Assembly: GCA_937902275.1 (NCBI GenBank)
Contig: CALFNW010000087.1
Location: 10,955-74,954 of the forward strand
Direction of reading: 5' to 3'
DNA: 64,000 bases
Source: UBA4717 sp002404395
Lineage (GTDB): Bacteria; Bacillota; Clostridia; Oscillospirales; CAG-272
Shown here: positions 44,239 to 52,415 of the stretch, one piece after another
Position numbering within the stretch: the stretch's first letter is position 1
Layout: the number at the start of each line of letters is the position of its first letter
Notes under the pieces: generated by a model
Databases searched by the model: none
Told to the model about the DNA's origin: nothing
The model's input: only the letters and a program-made list of their open reading frames with translations
Made by a program: the position numbers and the translations under genes

Positions 44239-45669
44239 ATGACAAACTCATACACAAGTCCGCTTTGCGGGCGTTATGCGAGCTTTGAAATGAAGTCGAT
44301 CTTCTCGGAAGACACCAAGTTTTCGACCTGGCGCAAGCTTTGGACGGCGCTTGCCGAGTCCGAAAAGGAGTTGGGGCTTGACATAACCGACGAGCAGATC
44401 GCCGAACTGAAAGCGCATATTTACGACATTGACTATGCCAAAGCCGAAAAATATGAAAGCGAACTGCGTCACGACGTCATGGCTCATATACGCACCTACG
44501 GCGACGCCTGCCCCGCGGCAAAGGGAATAATTCATCTCGGTGCGACCTCCTGCTATGTCGGTGACAACACCGACATCATACTGCACCGTGCGGCGCTGCT
44601 TCGGATCAAAAAATTGCTTGTGAACTGCATTGCCGCGCTTTCGGACTTCGCGAAAAAAAACAAGGCTCTGCCGACGCTTGCATATACTCATTTTCAGGCG
44701 GCACAGCCGACAACTGTAGGCAAACGCGCAACGCTTTGGATAAACGATCTGGTATCAGACCTTGAGCGGCTTGATTTTGAGCTTGATAATCTGAAATTTT
44801 TCGGCTGTAAGGGCACTACCGGAACCTCCGCAAGCTTCCTTGCGCTTTTTGACGGAGACCGCGAAAAGGTAAAAAAACTTGAAATGCTCATTGCCGAAAA
44901 AATGGGCTTTGACAAGATCTGCCCGGTATCGGGACAAACCTATTCGCGCAAGATAGATTTCAACGTGCTCTCCGTGCTCTCGGGAATCGCTCAAAGCGCT
45001 TCAAAATTCGCCGGAGACATAAGGCTTTTGTCCCATTTGAAAGAAGTGGACGAGCCGTTCGAGTCGGGACAGGTCGGCTCATCCGCAATGGCATACAAGC
45101 GCAATCCGATGCGCAGTGAGCGGATCGCCTCTCTGTCACGCTACATTATCAGCGACCTGACAAACCCTGCGGTGACTGCCGCCTCGCAATGGCTTGAGCG
45201 CACGCTTGACGATTCGGCAAACCGCCGCATTTCGATACCGGAAGCCTTTCTTGCCGCCGACGCGGTGCTCTCGCTTTATTACAACGTGATAAGCGGACTT
45301 ACGGTGTATCCGGGAATCGTCAAAAAACATCTCGACGAAGAGTTGCCTTTCATGGCAACCGAAAACATTCTTATGTACTGTGTAAAGCGCGGCAAGGACC
45401 GTCAGGCTCTGCACGAAGTAATACGCGAATTGTCGGTGGAAACGGCAAAAGAGATCAAGCGCGACGGCAAAAAAAATACTCTGCTTGCAAAGATCGCCGC
45501 CGAACCGGCGTTCGGGATCACCGAAGCGGAAATAGCCGGAATATGCGATCCTGTCAGATTCACGGGATGCGCCGAAGCGCAAACCGACACTTATCTTGCT
45601 GAGGTCGTATCGCCGATACTCGAAGCAAATACGGCGCTTATCGGGATCGATGTCAAAATAAATAAGTAA
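44239..45669 (+). CDS. purB: Adenylosuccinate lyase
   Basis: A 476-residue fumarase/aspartase-superfamily lyase acting twice in purine synthesis (SAICAR to AICAR, adenylosuccinate to AMP). The start region MTNSYTSPLCGRYASFEM, the catalytic THFQAAQPTTVGKR block and the signature GSSAMAYKRNPMRSER are intact. The ATG at 44239 is chosen from GAAAGGAAGAG upstream; frames extending further back run through the leader hairpin. It is followed by purA, completing AMP synthesis from IMP. Confidence 0.95.
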   Translation: MTNSYTSPLCGRYASFEMKSIFSEDTKFSTWRKLWTALAESEKELGLDITDEQIAELKAHIYDIDYAKAEKYESELRHDVMAHIRTYGDACPAAKGIIHLGATSCYVGDNTDIILHRAALLRIKKLLVNCIAALSDFAKKNKALPTLAYTHFQAAQPTTVGKRATLWINDLVSDLERLDFELDNLKFFGCKGTTGTSASFLALFDGDREKVKKLEMLIAEKMGFDKICPVSGQTYSRKIDFNVLSVLSGIAQSASKFAGDIRLLSHLKEVDEPFESGQVGSSAMAYKRNPMRSERIASLSRYIISDLTNPAVTAASQWLERTLDDSANRRISIPEAFLAADAVLSLYYNVISGLTVYPGIVKKHLDEELPFMATENILMYCVKRGKDRQALHEVIRELSVETAKEIKRDGKKNTLLAKIAAEPAFGITEAEIAGICDPVRFTGCAEAQTDTYLAEVVSPILEANTALIGIDVKINK

Positions 45670-45723
45670 AAGCTCAGCGCGGCGCGGTACTGTGCCCTGT
45701 CGCGCATTGAAAATACTTTATGG

Positions 45724-45738
45724 GTCGGCTTCGCCGAT
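45724..45738 (+). promoter_or_regulatory. Start-site mini-hairpin before purA
   Basis: GTCGGC, loop TTC, GCCGAT, followed by ATGGGGAAAATAGTT and the ATG at 45754. The decoy ATG here is 15 bases upstream of the start, still in frame. Confidence 0.65.
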
Positions 45739-45753
45739 ATGGGGAAAATAGTT

Positions 45754-47025
45754 ATGCTTACAGCGATCGCAGGAATAAATTGGGGAGACGAAGGAAAGGG
45801 CCGTATGGTCGATCTGCTCAGCGAAAAATACGAAATCGTAATTCGCTATCAGGGCGGAAACAATGCCGGACATACCGTTATCAACGAGCGCGGAAAATTC
45901 ATACTTAATCTGCTTCCCTCGGGTATTCTCAGAAGCAACACGGTCAATGTCATGGGACCCGGCATGGTAATTGACGTAGAGCATCTGTTCAATGAGATCG
46001 GCAAGCTGCGCGCTGCCGGAATCGAAATAACGCCGGAGCATCTGAAGATCAGCGACCGCGCTACGATCTGTATGCCCTATCACAAACTGCTCGACTGTCT
46101 TGAAGAAGACCGTCTCGGCGACGCCAAATTCGGATCGACCCGCCGAGGTATCGCGCCCGTATATGCTGACAAGTACATGAAAAAAGCGCTCAGAATGGGC
46201 GATCTTTTGGATTTTGATTCGATAGAAAAGCGGCTTCCGTCAATAATCGAGTGGAAAAACCTCACGGTCGAAAAGGGTTACGGTCACGAAGCCCTCAGAT
46301 ACGAAGATATGCTTAAGTGGCTTAAAGACTTCGGGCTTCCTTTCAAGGATTACATCTGCGATACCACAGAATATCTTGAAAATGCGATCGAGTGCGGCAA
46401 AAACATCATGTTTGAAGCCCAGCTCGGCGCGCTTCGCGATATCGACTTCGGTATCTATCCGTACACCTCATCTTCCTCCACTATCGCCGCATACGCCCCC
46501 ATCGGCGCCGGCATTCCTTTTGCAAAGCTTGACAAGTCGATCGGTATAATGAAAGCATATTCAAGCTGCGTGGGCGAAGGACCGTTCACCTGCGAGCTGT
46601 TCGGAGCCGAGGGCGACGAATTAAGAGAAGCCGGCGGAGAGTACGGCGCGGCTACCGGGCGTCCGAGAAGAGTCGGCGGCTTCGACGTGCCTGCATCACG
46701 TTACGGTATCCTTATGCAGGGCGCAGATGAAATCGCAATTACCAAGCTTGATGTGCTGTCATATCTCAAAAAAATACCGGTATGCGTAAAATATGATGTG
46801 GACGGCAGACTTACCGACCGCTTCCCGTCCGGCGACGCGCTGAAAAGAGCAAAACCGGTGTACGAGTATCATGACGGCTGGCTTGAGGATATTTCAAACT
46901 GCCGCAAGTTCGAGGAGCTTCCCGAAAACGCGCAGAAATACATTAAGTATATTGCCGAAGCGACCGGGGCAAAAATAAAATACATATCGGTCGGAGCGGA
47001 CAGAGATCAGTATATAGAGCTTTAA
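45754..47025 (+). CDS. purA: Adenylosuccinate synthase
   Basis: A 423-residue GTP-dependent enzyme making adenylosuccinate from IMP and aspartate. The N-terminus MLTAIAGINWGDEGKGRMVD carries the GTP loop, followed by GGNNAGHTV, GPGMVID, STRRGIAPVYADK, and GAATGRPRRVGGFDV. The ATG at 45754 gives the family-standard N-terminus; an upstream in-frame ATG at 45739 belongs to the mini-hairpin tail. It pairs with purB. Confidence 0.95.
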   Translation: MLTAIAGINWGDEGKGRMVDLLSEKYEIVIRYQGGNNAGHTVINERGKFILNLLPSGILRSNTVNVMGPGMVIDVEHLFNEIGKLRAAGIEITPEHLKISDRATICMPYHKLLDCLEEDRLGDAKFGSTRRGIAPVYADKYMKKALRMGDLLDFDSIEKRLPSIIEWKNLTVEKGYGHEALRYEDMLKWLKDFGLPFKDYICDTTEYLENAIECGKNIMFEAQLGALRDIDFGIYPYTSSSSTIAAYAPIGAGIPFAKLDKSIGIMKAYSSCVGEGPFTCELFGAEGDELREAGGEYGAATGRPRRVGGFDVPASRYGILMQGADEIAITKLDVLSYLKKIPVCVKYDVDGRLTDRFPSGDALKRAKPVYEYHDGWLEDISNCRKFEELPENAQKYIKYIAEATGAKIKYISVGADRDQYIEL

Positions 47026-47053
47026 GCTGAGCATTTTACCGTTGCACAGCGCA

Positions 47054-47090
47054 AAAAGGCAGAAGCCGTGAAATACGGCTTCTGCCTTTT
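47054..47090. terminator. Bidirectional terminator after purA
   Basis: A 16-bp stem AAAAGGCAGAAGCCGT / ACGGCTTCTGCCTTTT with loop GAAAT and T-runs on both strands, between convergent purA and the DUF4091 gene. Confidence 0.9.
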
Positions 47091-47146
47091 TATGTTATAT
47101 CTTAAATCAAACCGAAAGCCGGCGATGTGTTTACGTACGCACCGGC

Positions 47147-48820
47147 TTACGATATTATCGCATGAATTGCCGCTTTGCGAAGCGCTGTAAGCTCGTCCGC
47201 CGAAACACGGCACTTCAGACCGATGTTCGGAATGTATTCACGGATAAGCGCAAGCACCGACTCGCGCCCGCACTTTGTTTCCATAAGCTTAAAGATCCTG
47301 TAGTCCTGCATTGCATCGCGAAACGCCGTAAGCCTGAGCGACGGCGCGGCTCCGTCTTTGCCGGGGTACACCAAGTAGGAGGTGCCTGCCGGAAAATCCC
47401 CGCCCATATCAGGCGAGATACGCGGATCGAAAATGCGCCGTGAAAGGCGATTATGGTGCGCATTGAACCCCCAATGCAAAAATCCGTCAAACCCGTACCA
47501 ATACAGCTGTACTCCGAGCACACGACAACGCGCAAGCGGCATACCTATCACGCGGTTTGACATATACTCCTTGCTCTGCAGACCTGTAAAATACAACCAA
47601 AGCCGCTCCGATTTCCCGATAAAACTCTCAATGCAGTCGGTTGAAACGATCGGAGTCTGTACCAAGCCCTCTTTATAGAAGCGGTATTCGCCGAGCGCAT
47701 CGCCGCTGCTGAATCCCGCAAGCTCCGTATGCACAAAGTCTGCGGCGCTTTTGTATGTATCAAGCCACTTTTCCGACGGCTCGTCAGACACATGGAAAAA
47801 GAAACGTTCCTTTAACCCGTTTTCGACGATATACGCTTTCAGCGTCATAAGGTATTCATGCAGGAATCGACGGTACTCGGGATCATCGCCTGCAGTCTCC
47901 CACCCGAACAATTTGCGTTCGGCACCCTTTTCCCTGACGATAATTTTCGGAGCGTGAGCCGCCCCCCACTGAGTAAACAGGTGGCTGTGTTCAAAATATT
48001 CCGCACCGCAGTCATGCGCCATACGGATAAACCGATCAAGCAGACTCAGATCAAACTCATACTTATCGCCGAGTTTTTCGATCTTTATCAGCTGAGTCGT
48101 CATGCGTTCTTCACCCACCGGAGTATCGAGCGGCGGAGTAAACGCCGGAACAAATACGGCATTCTGACCGTTCTGCACCGCAAGCTCTATGTAGCTTCTG
48201 ACCACATCGAAATAGGCGTCGCTCCACGGCTTTGTGCCTGATAATACCGCCATGCAGTCATAGTGCATCCAATTTGTCGTGATAATCGACTGTTTCGGAA
48301 GAATTCCTTCCAAGAAAGTAACCGTAAGCGTCACCTCGCCGAGCTTTTCACGCTCTGTTCTTTCACCGTTCCAGGTAACTCCCGAAGTGAAAAATGATAT
48401 GCGGATCGGGTATGTTCCGCTCTGCACGGTATCAAGCCTTTCATTGACATTGAAGAAAAGCGTTCGGTAATATCCGGTAACTGCGGTAAACATTCCGCGC
48501 TCAAGCCTTTCGAGGCGGTCGGGATAGATGCCGCGACCGCTTCTGTCCATCCAATCATCGCCGAAATCATATCCTATGCGCGTCGCCGCCGTCTCCTCAA
48601 CGGTATAAACGGTGATATATCTTGAGATCGGAGAATCAAGTTCCGTCACGATTTCAGACGTCGAGCCTGATTCTCCGTCTTGATTTTCACATCTGACCGC
48701 GACCTGAAAAGCCGCCGCTTCGTTTGAAAACACACACAGCCCGGAAAGCGCGGGCGGCAGGTCGGACGCATCGGGATATAAAACACTTGATGCGTCGGTC
48801 AGGTAAAATTTGTATTTCAT
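47147..48820 (-). CDS. DUF4091 / GH123-like glycosidase
   Basis: A 557-residue protein with an N-terminal beta-domain and a TIM-barrel-like middle ending in LVYPGKDGAAPSLRLTAFRD and AMQDYRIFKLME, the DUF4091 pattern found at the end of GH123-type hexosaminidases. HVSDEPSEKW in the middle (Asp-Glu) could hold the catalytic pair. There is no signal peptide. The substrate, possibly an N-acetylhexosamine glycan, is inference from family. GAGGTG lies before the ATG; own promoter at 48876-48904. Confidence 0.8.
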   Translation of the reverse strand: MKYKFYLTDASSVLYPDASDLPPALSGLCVFSNEAAAFQVAVRCENQDGESGSTSEIVTELDSPISRYITVYTVEETAATRIGYDFGDDWMDRSGRGIYPDRLERLERGMFTAVTGYYRTLFFNVNERLDTVQSGTYPIRISFFTSGVTWNGERTEREKLGEVTLTVTFLEGILPKQSIITTNWMHYDCMAVLSGTKPWSDAYFDVVRSYIELAVQNGQNAVFVPAFTPPLDTPVGEERMTTQLIKIEKLGDKYEFDLSLLDRFIRMAHDCGAEYFEHSHLFTQWGAAHAPKIIVREKGAERKLFGWETAGDDPEYRRFLHEYLMTLKAYIVENGLKERFFFHVSDEPSEKWLDTYKSAADFVHTELAGFSSGDALGEYRFYKEGLVQTPIVSTDCIESFIGKSERLWLYFTGLQSKEYMSNRVIGMPLARCRVLGVQLYWYGFDGFLHWGFNAHHNRLSRRIFDPRISPDMGGDFPAGTSYLVYPGKDGAAPSLRLTAFRDAMQDYRIFKLMETKCGRESVLALIREYIPNIGLKCRVSADELTALRKAAIHAIIS

Positions 48821-48875
48821 AAGCGCACCTCAATATATCGAAAAAAGTTTTATCGATAGTGTATTTACTTCATAA

Positions 48876-48904
48876 CTTATATCATGAATTGCAGAACAAG
48901 TCAA
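48876..48904 (-). promoter_or_regulatory. Sigma-A promoter for the DUF4091 gene
   Basis: On the minus strand TTGACT (48904-48899), 17-base spacer, TATAAG (48881-48876) with TGA before the -10. Confidence 0.75.
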
Positions 48905-49052
48905 TCTTTTGCGCTTCAAAGAGCAGAATTTTGCAGAATAGCAGCAAAAAAGGAGCCGCCGTCAAAGGAAGCTCCTTGAAATTTCTTTTTTTGCATTTGC
49001 ACATCCGACGATGAACGCGCTTTCGGGAATAAATCCACAAGCCTAAATGCAT
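48882..49052 (-). CDS. Possible 56-residue small protein
   Basis: A small frame that begins 12 bases after an orphan mini-hairpin whose tail ATGGATATTATT is the same as at real gene starts. The product would be basic at first (SRKRVHRRMCKCKKR) then hydrophobic (APFLLLFCKILLF). No family is recognised, and the frame runs through a terminator-like hairpin. It may be a real small membrane protein, a decayed gene start, or chance. Confidence 0.25.
   Translation of the reverse strand: MHLGLWIYSRKRVHRRMCKCKKRNFKELPLTAAPFLLLFCKILLFEAQKIDLFCNS
48950..48977 (-). terminator. Terminator-like hairpin
   Basis: AAGGAGC and GCTCCTT pair across a 14-base loop, followed by TTTTGC on the minus strand. It could end the ECF S transcript that stops at 49170. 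Confidence 0.45.
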
Positions 49053-49064
49053 AATAATATCCAT

Positions 49065-49079
49065 ACCGCACAGGGCGGC
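49065..49079 (-). promoter_or_regulatory. Orphan start-site mini-hairpin
   Basis: On the minus strand GCCGC, loop CCTGT, GCGGT, followed by ATGGATATTATT and an ATG at 49052. There is no recognisable gene after it. Confidence 0.45.
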
Positions 49080-49169
49080 AAAAAACAAACACGAGACTTT
49101 CGTGCAGACTGCGGCACGAAAATTGAAAAAATAACTTCGCTCGGCAGAAATTGCACTTTTGCGATATGC

Positions 49170-49694
49170 TTATCTCTTGTTTTTCGCCGAAAGCCGTTCG
49201 CAAAGCAAAATGCACACCCGATAAAGCGCCGTGCATATAACCGTCGCGACCGCACCCTGAAGCAAGTTTCCGGTGACGCCGGCAAGCGCACCGCCGAAGC
49301 CGTATGACAACACGACCGATTCATACAGATAATATCCCGCAACCATAATAAGCTCGCAGCAAAGCGCGGCTATTGCGGCGGAAAGCGTTTGATTCAGCTT
49401 TTGGGACATTGCTTTGACGAGCAGGCAAAACACGACAGCCATAAGCGCCTTTATGATGAATGTTGCCGGGATATATTGGGGAAAACCCGCAAACAGATCG
49501 GCAAGCGACGCGCCGATACCGGCAGCGGCAGCGCCGAAAACCGGTCCGAGCATTCCGGCACCGAGCAGTATAACAGCATCACCGAGATTGGCATATCCGA
49601 TCGGCAGCGGTATAGATACCATAGCGGTCGCTATGCATACCGCCGCAGCCGTAAGCGCGGCAAATATAAGCTTTACTACCTTATCGTTTTTCAT
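49170..49694 (-). CDS. ECF transporter S component (PF07155-like)
   Basis: A 174-residue membrane protein with five or six hydrophobic segments. GYANLGDAVILLGAGMLGP and the later LADLFAGFPQYIPATFIIKA match the S-component group once called DUF1393, linked in other species with B-vitamin precursors. The substrate is not readable. No EcfA/EcfT is adjacent. The ATG at 49694 is preferred over 49706, since the tail ATGGAGG of a mini-hairpin provides the SD. The leader from its promoter is ~137 bases. Confidence 0.82.
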   Translation of the reverse strand: MKNDKVVKLIFAALTAAAVCIATAMVSIPLPIGYANLGDAVILLGAGMLGPVFGAAAAGIGASLADLFAGFPQYIPATFIIKALMAVVFCLLVKAMSQKLNQTLSAAIAALCCELIMVAGYYLYESVVLSYGFGGALAGVTGNLLQGAVATVICTALYRVCILLCERLSAKNKR

Positions 49695-49706
49695 CTCAGC
49701 CTCCAT

Positions 49707-49721
49707 GTCGGCGAAGCCGAC
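49707..49721 (-). promoter_or_regulatory. Start-site mini-hairpin before the ECF S gene
   Basis: On the minus strand GTCGGC, loop TTC, GCCGAC, preceded by TTTGA and followed by ATGGAGGCTGAG and the ATG at 49694. Confidence 0.7.
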
Positions 49722-49838
49722 TCAAACCATAATCGACGATATCGCTTGCGAAAAAACGCGGGCAAAAAGGCAGAATCATCACCTTTTGCGTTTGTTTTAA
49801 ACGCAAATTATATGTCTCAGAGCCTTAATATGGCACTG

Positions 49839-49867
49839 ATTATATCACCGCATATTACAATTGTCAA
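49839..49867 (-). promoter_or_regulatory. Consensus promoter for the ECF S gene
   Basis: On the minus strand TTGACA (49867-49862), 17-base spacer, TATAAT (49844-49839) with TGA before the -10. No convincing promoter was found for the divergent atp operon in the same 300-base gap. Confidence 0.85.
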
Positions 49868-49994
49868 TAGTGAAATTGAGCAAATTTACAGTATTACAGC
49901 GGTGTGAAATTCATCAAGAGTTAACCTTTTGTTAACCAAAGACCTCTCCGAAAGGTGTAGAATAGATAAAACGCATTTGGGAAAAGAAACCATA

Positions 49995-50237
49995 ATGAAA
50001 AACATTTCAAAGCTTTTTTACGCTTTTTCCTGCTTTACTCAAGCCGGGATCTCGGCAGTAACTCCGATAGTGCTGTGTGTGCTCGCATCCGGCTGGCTGC
50101 GCGACCGATTTGCTCTCGGCAATTGGGTAGTAATAGTCGGCGCACTGCTTGGCATATGTACCGGATACGTCTGCCTGTTTCGGCTTTTGAAGACGTTTTT
50201 CACAGAGCACCGAAGCAACAAAGACAGAAAGGATTGA
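49995..50237 (+). CDS. atpZ: AtpZ-like ATP synthase accessory protein
   Basis: An 80-residue protein with two hydrophobic segments, fitting AtpZ, found at the head of many Firmicutes atp operons and tied to Mg2+/assembly of the ring. The GALLGICTGYVCLFRLLKTF end is typical. The ATG at 49995 is chosen from the fit to AtpZ N-termini and GAAAAGAAACC upstream. It is the first gene of the ten-gene atp operon. Confidence 0.75.
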   Translation: MKNISKLFYAFSCFTQAGISAVTPIVLCVLASGWLRDRFALGNWVVIVGALLGICTGYVCLFRLLKTFFTEHRSNKDRKD

Positions 50238-50245
50238 AGTTTCCC

Positions 50246-50698
50246 ATGGGTATGACCAAAGAACTCAAAGCAAACATCGCAAGAGTCGCTGTCGGTTTAT
50301 TTGCGGTAGCGGCATTGTCGATTGCAGTCATGGCGTTCACTCCGTATTTCAACTACACGGCAGTGACCGGAGCATTACTCGGCGCGCTCGGCGCAACGCT
50401 TAACTTTTTCTTTCTGGCATTAGCCGTATCAAAAGCGGTCACCCGGAACGAGAAAGGCGCCTCCGCCTTTGTTCAGGCAACCTACGCCTTCAGATTACTG
50501 TTTATGGGCGCAGTTATAGTGCTTGCCCTGCTCTCACCGTATTTCAACGGATACCTTACGATAATACCGTTTATTTTCATGAGACCGATAATCATGGCGG
50601 TAAACGCAATGTTCAATAAAAATCCCGAACGCGGAACCGATTTTTCAAAAGAGCCGGCATCGGACACCGATCCGTCGGACTCCGAAAACCGAAAATAA
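50246..50698 (+). CDS. AtpI-like membrane protein
   Basis: A 150-residue protein with about four hydrophobic segments (FAVAALSIAVMAF, VTGALLGALGATLNFFFLAL, FRLLFMGAVIVLALLSPYF, LTIIPFIFMRPIIMAVNAM), resembling the ATP synthase I subunit family, followed by an acidic, polar tail. AtpI proteins help c-ring assembly. AGAAAGGA lies upstream of the ATG at 50246; a second ATG 6 bases on is possible. It sits between atpZ and atpB. Confidence 0.72.
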   Translation: MGMTKELKANIARVAVGLFAVAALSIAVMAFTPYFNYTAVTGALLGALGATLNFFFLALAVSKAVTRNEKGASAFVQATYAFRLLFMGAVIVLALLSPYFNGYLTIIPFIFMRPIIMAVNAMFNKNPERGTDFSKEPASDTDPSDSENRK

Positions 50699-50745
50699 CG
50701 CCGCGGATCGGCGCATAAAATGTCTGCTTCCAAAGGAGCGAGCAC

Positions 50746-51498
50746 ATGAACGATCTTGACATAAAAATTCTGTTTGAAATTCCGCTGTTCGGCGGGATCC
50801 CGGTTACTGAAACCGTGGTGAACACATGGATAATAATGGCGGTGATAATCGCGGTCTGCGTGTTTTTGACCCGCGGAATGAAAAAGATCCCGACGCGCCG
50901 TCAGCTCGTAGCTGAAAAGCTTGTCGGCGCGCTGTACAACCTTGTGGAAAACACCATGGGTCCCGGATATATTTCAATGGCGCCGTATATCGGCACGCTG
51001 TTTACACTGTCAATTCTCGGCAGTCTTTCGAGCCTTACCGGAATGAGACCGCTGACAGGTGACCTTTCGACTACGCTCGGCTGGTCGCTTGTCACCTTTG
51101 TAATGATAATTGCGAACAACATCAGGTGCAACGGTATCAAGGGCTGGCTTCACGGCTACATTGAGCCGTTCCCGCTCTTGCTTCCGATAAATGTTATCGG
51201 CGACATCGCAAGCCCGATCTCAATGTCTTTCCGTCATTTCGGCAACATCGCGGCGGGTATAATAATTTCATCTCTCGTATATTCGGGACTTGCCTCGCTC
51301 AGCGCATTTATCCTGAAATGGATCCCGAACACGTTTATAAACTCGATCCCGATCCTGCAGCTCGGTCTGCCGGCAATACTCTCAATATACACAGACCTGT
51401 TCACAAGCTTTCTGCAGGCGTACATCATCTGTATGCTGACGATGGTGCTCGTAAGAAATGCGGGAACCGACGAAGCCGCGCTCGGCAAAAAGGCATGA
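50746..51498 (+). CDS. atpB: ATP synthase F0 subunit a
   Basis: A 250-residue F0 a subunit, which forms the ion path with the c-ring. Blocks NVIGDIASPISMSFRHFGNI (with the essential Arg) and LPAILSIYTDLFTSFLQAYI are typical. About five or six membrane segments. It is the third gene of the atp operon; AAAGGAG precedes the ATG. Confidence 0.93.
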   Translation: MNDLDIKILFEIPLFGGIPVTETVVNTWIIMAVIIAVCVFLTRGMKKIPTRRQLVAEKLVGALYNLVENTMGPGYISMAPYIGTLFTLSILGSLSSLTGMRPLTGDLSTTLGWSLVTFVMIIANNIRCNGIKGWLHGYIEPFPLLLPINVIGDIASPISMSFRHFGNIAAGIIISSLVYSGLASLSAFILKWIPNTFINSIPILQLGLPAILSIYTDLFTSFLQAYIICMLTMVLVRNAGTDEAALGKKA

Positions 51499-51580
51499 TC
51501 CGCTCAAAGCTTTACGAAAGATACAAAAGATATACTTGTTTATGCCGCACAACGGCACTAAAATCTACGTTTATTTTTTT

Positions 51581-51595
51581 ACCGGCAAAGCCGGT
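51581..51595 (+). promoter_or_regulatory. Start-site mini-hairpin before atpE
   Basis: ACCGGC, loop AAA, GCCGGT, followed by GGGAGGTATAAA and the ATG at 51608. The gene needs higher translation than its neighbours, which this site may serve. Confidence 0.65.
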
Positions 51596-51607
51596 GGGAG
51601 GTATAAA

Positions 51608-51874
51608 ATGGAACTTTACAGAACTATTGTACTCGCAGCGTCCGCAGTAGGTGCAGGCCTTGCAATGATTGCAGGTATCGGACCGGGTATCGGTCAGGGA
51701 TATGCGGCAGGTAAAGCGGCTGAGGCCGTCGGCCGTCAGCCCGAAGCCAAGGGCGATATAACGACGACAATGCTTTTCGGGTGCGCAGTCGCGGAAACTA
51801 CGGGTATTTACGGACTTGTTATCGCGCTTATCCTGCTCTTTGCAAATCCGCTTGTAAAGCTTATCGCGCTTTGA
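51608..51874 (+). CDS. atpE: ATP synthase F0 subunit c, predicted Na+ type
   Basis: An 88-residue two-helix subunit whose ring rotates in F0. The first helix has GIGPGIGQGYAAGKA; the second has AVAETTGIYGLVIAL with the ion-binding Glu at 63. Q30, V61, E63, T64, T65 and Y68 line up with the Na+-site residues of the Ilyobacter c subunit (there Q32, V63, E65, S66, T67, Y70), so Na+ coupling is predicted. The start follows GGGAGG. The longer frame upstream has no support. Confidence 0.93.
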   Translation: MELYRTIVLAASAVGAGLAMIAGIGPGIGQGYAAGKAAEAVGRQPEAKGDITTTMLFGCAVAETTGIYGLVIALILLFANPLVKLIAL

Positions 51875-51920
51875 TAAAGGACAGCCTTTACAGCCTAATA
51901 ACGAAAGGTGATAATAGCAA

Positions 51921-52415
51921 ATGGGATTTGTCAGTATTGATGTGTGGACGCTGATCTTCACATGGGGCAATCTGCTTATCCTTTATCTCATTATGAAAAA
52001 GATCTTTTTCAAGCCGGTACGCAAAATGATGCTTGACCGCGAAACCGAGATAAAGGAGCTTTACGACGGCGCCGAAAAAACGCAGAGCGAAGCCGACGCC
52101 ATGAAGCTTGAATATGAAACCAAGCTTGAAAACGCCAAAAATGAAGCAAACGAGATCGTTAAGTCGGCAAGCCACCGCGCGGCGCTCAAAAGCGAAGAAA
52201 TAATAAACGACGCGCATAAAGAAGCCGCTTCGATAATCGAACGTGCCGACAAGCAGATAGAAGCGGACAAAAAGACCGCCGAAAACGAGCTTAAGGATGA
52301 GCTTTCCGGAATGGCAGTATCGATCGCCGGCAAGGTGCTTGAGGAAGAGATCGATCCGGACAAGCATAAAGCGCTTATCGACAGATTTATTGATGAAATG
52401 GGTGAAGCAAAGTGA
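51921..52415 (+). CDS. atpF: ATP synthase F0 subunit b
   Basis: A 164-residue b subunit, with one N-terminal membrane segment (DVWTLIFTWGNLLILYLIM) and a long charged coiled coil forming the peripheral stalk. The length is typical. GAAAGGTGA lies upstream. It overlaps atpH. Confidence 0.92.
   Translation: MGFVSIDVWTLIFTWGNLLILYLIMKKIFFKPVRKMMLDRETEIKELYDGAEKTQSEADAMKLEYETKLENAKNEANEIVKSASHRAALKSEEIINDAHKEAASIIERADKQIEADKKTAENELKDELSGMAVSIAGKVLEEEIDPDKHKALIDRFIDEMGEAK

Larger units (their letters stand above)
48821..49169. other. Gap between the DUF4091 gene and the ECF S gene
   Basis: This 349-base gap holds the DUF4091 promoter, a terminator-like hairpin, and an orphan mini-hairpin copy with a small frame after it. 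Nothing else is recognised. Confidence 0.6.

Noticed and set aside
49695..49838. A TPP, preQ1 or other vitamin riboswitch in the ECF S leader
   Set aside because: The leader is ~137 bases but none of the conserved riboswitch cores was recognised; only simple hairpins are visible.
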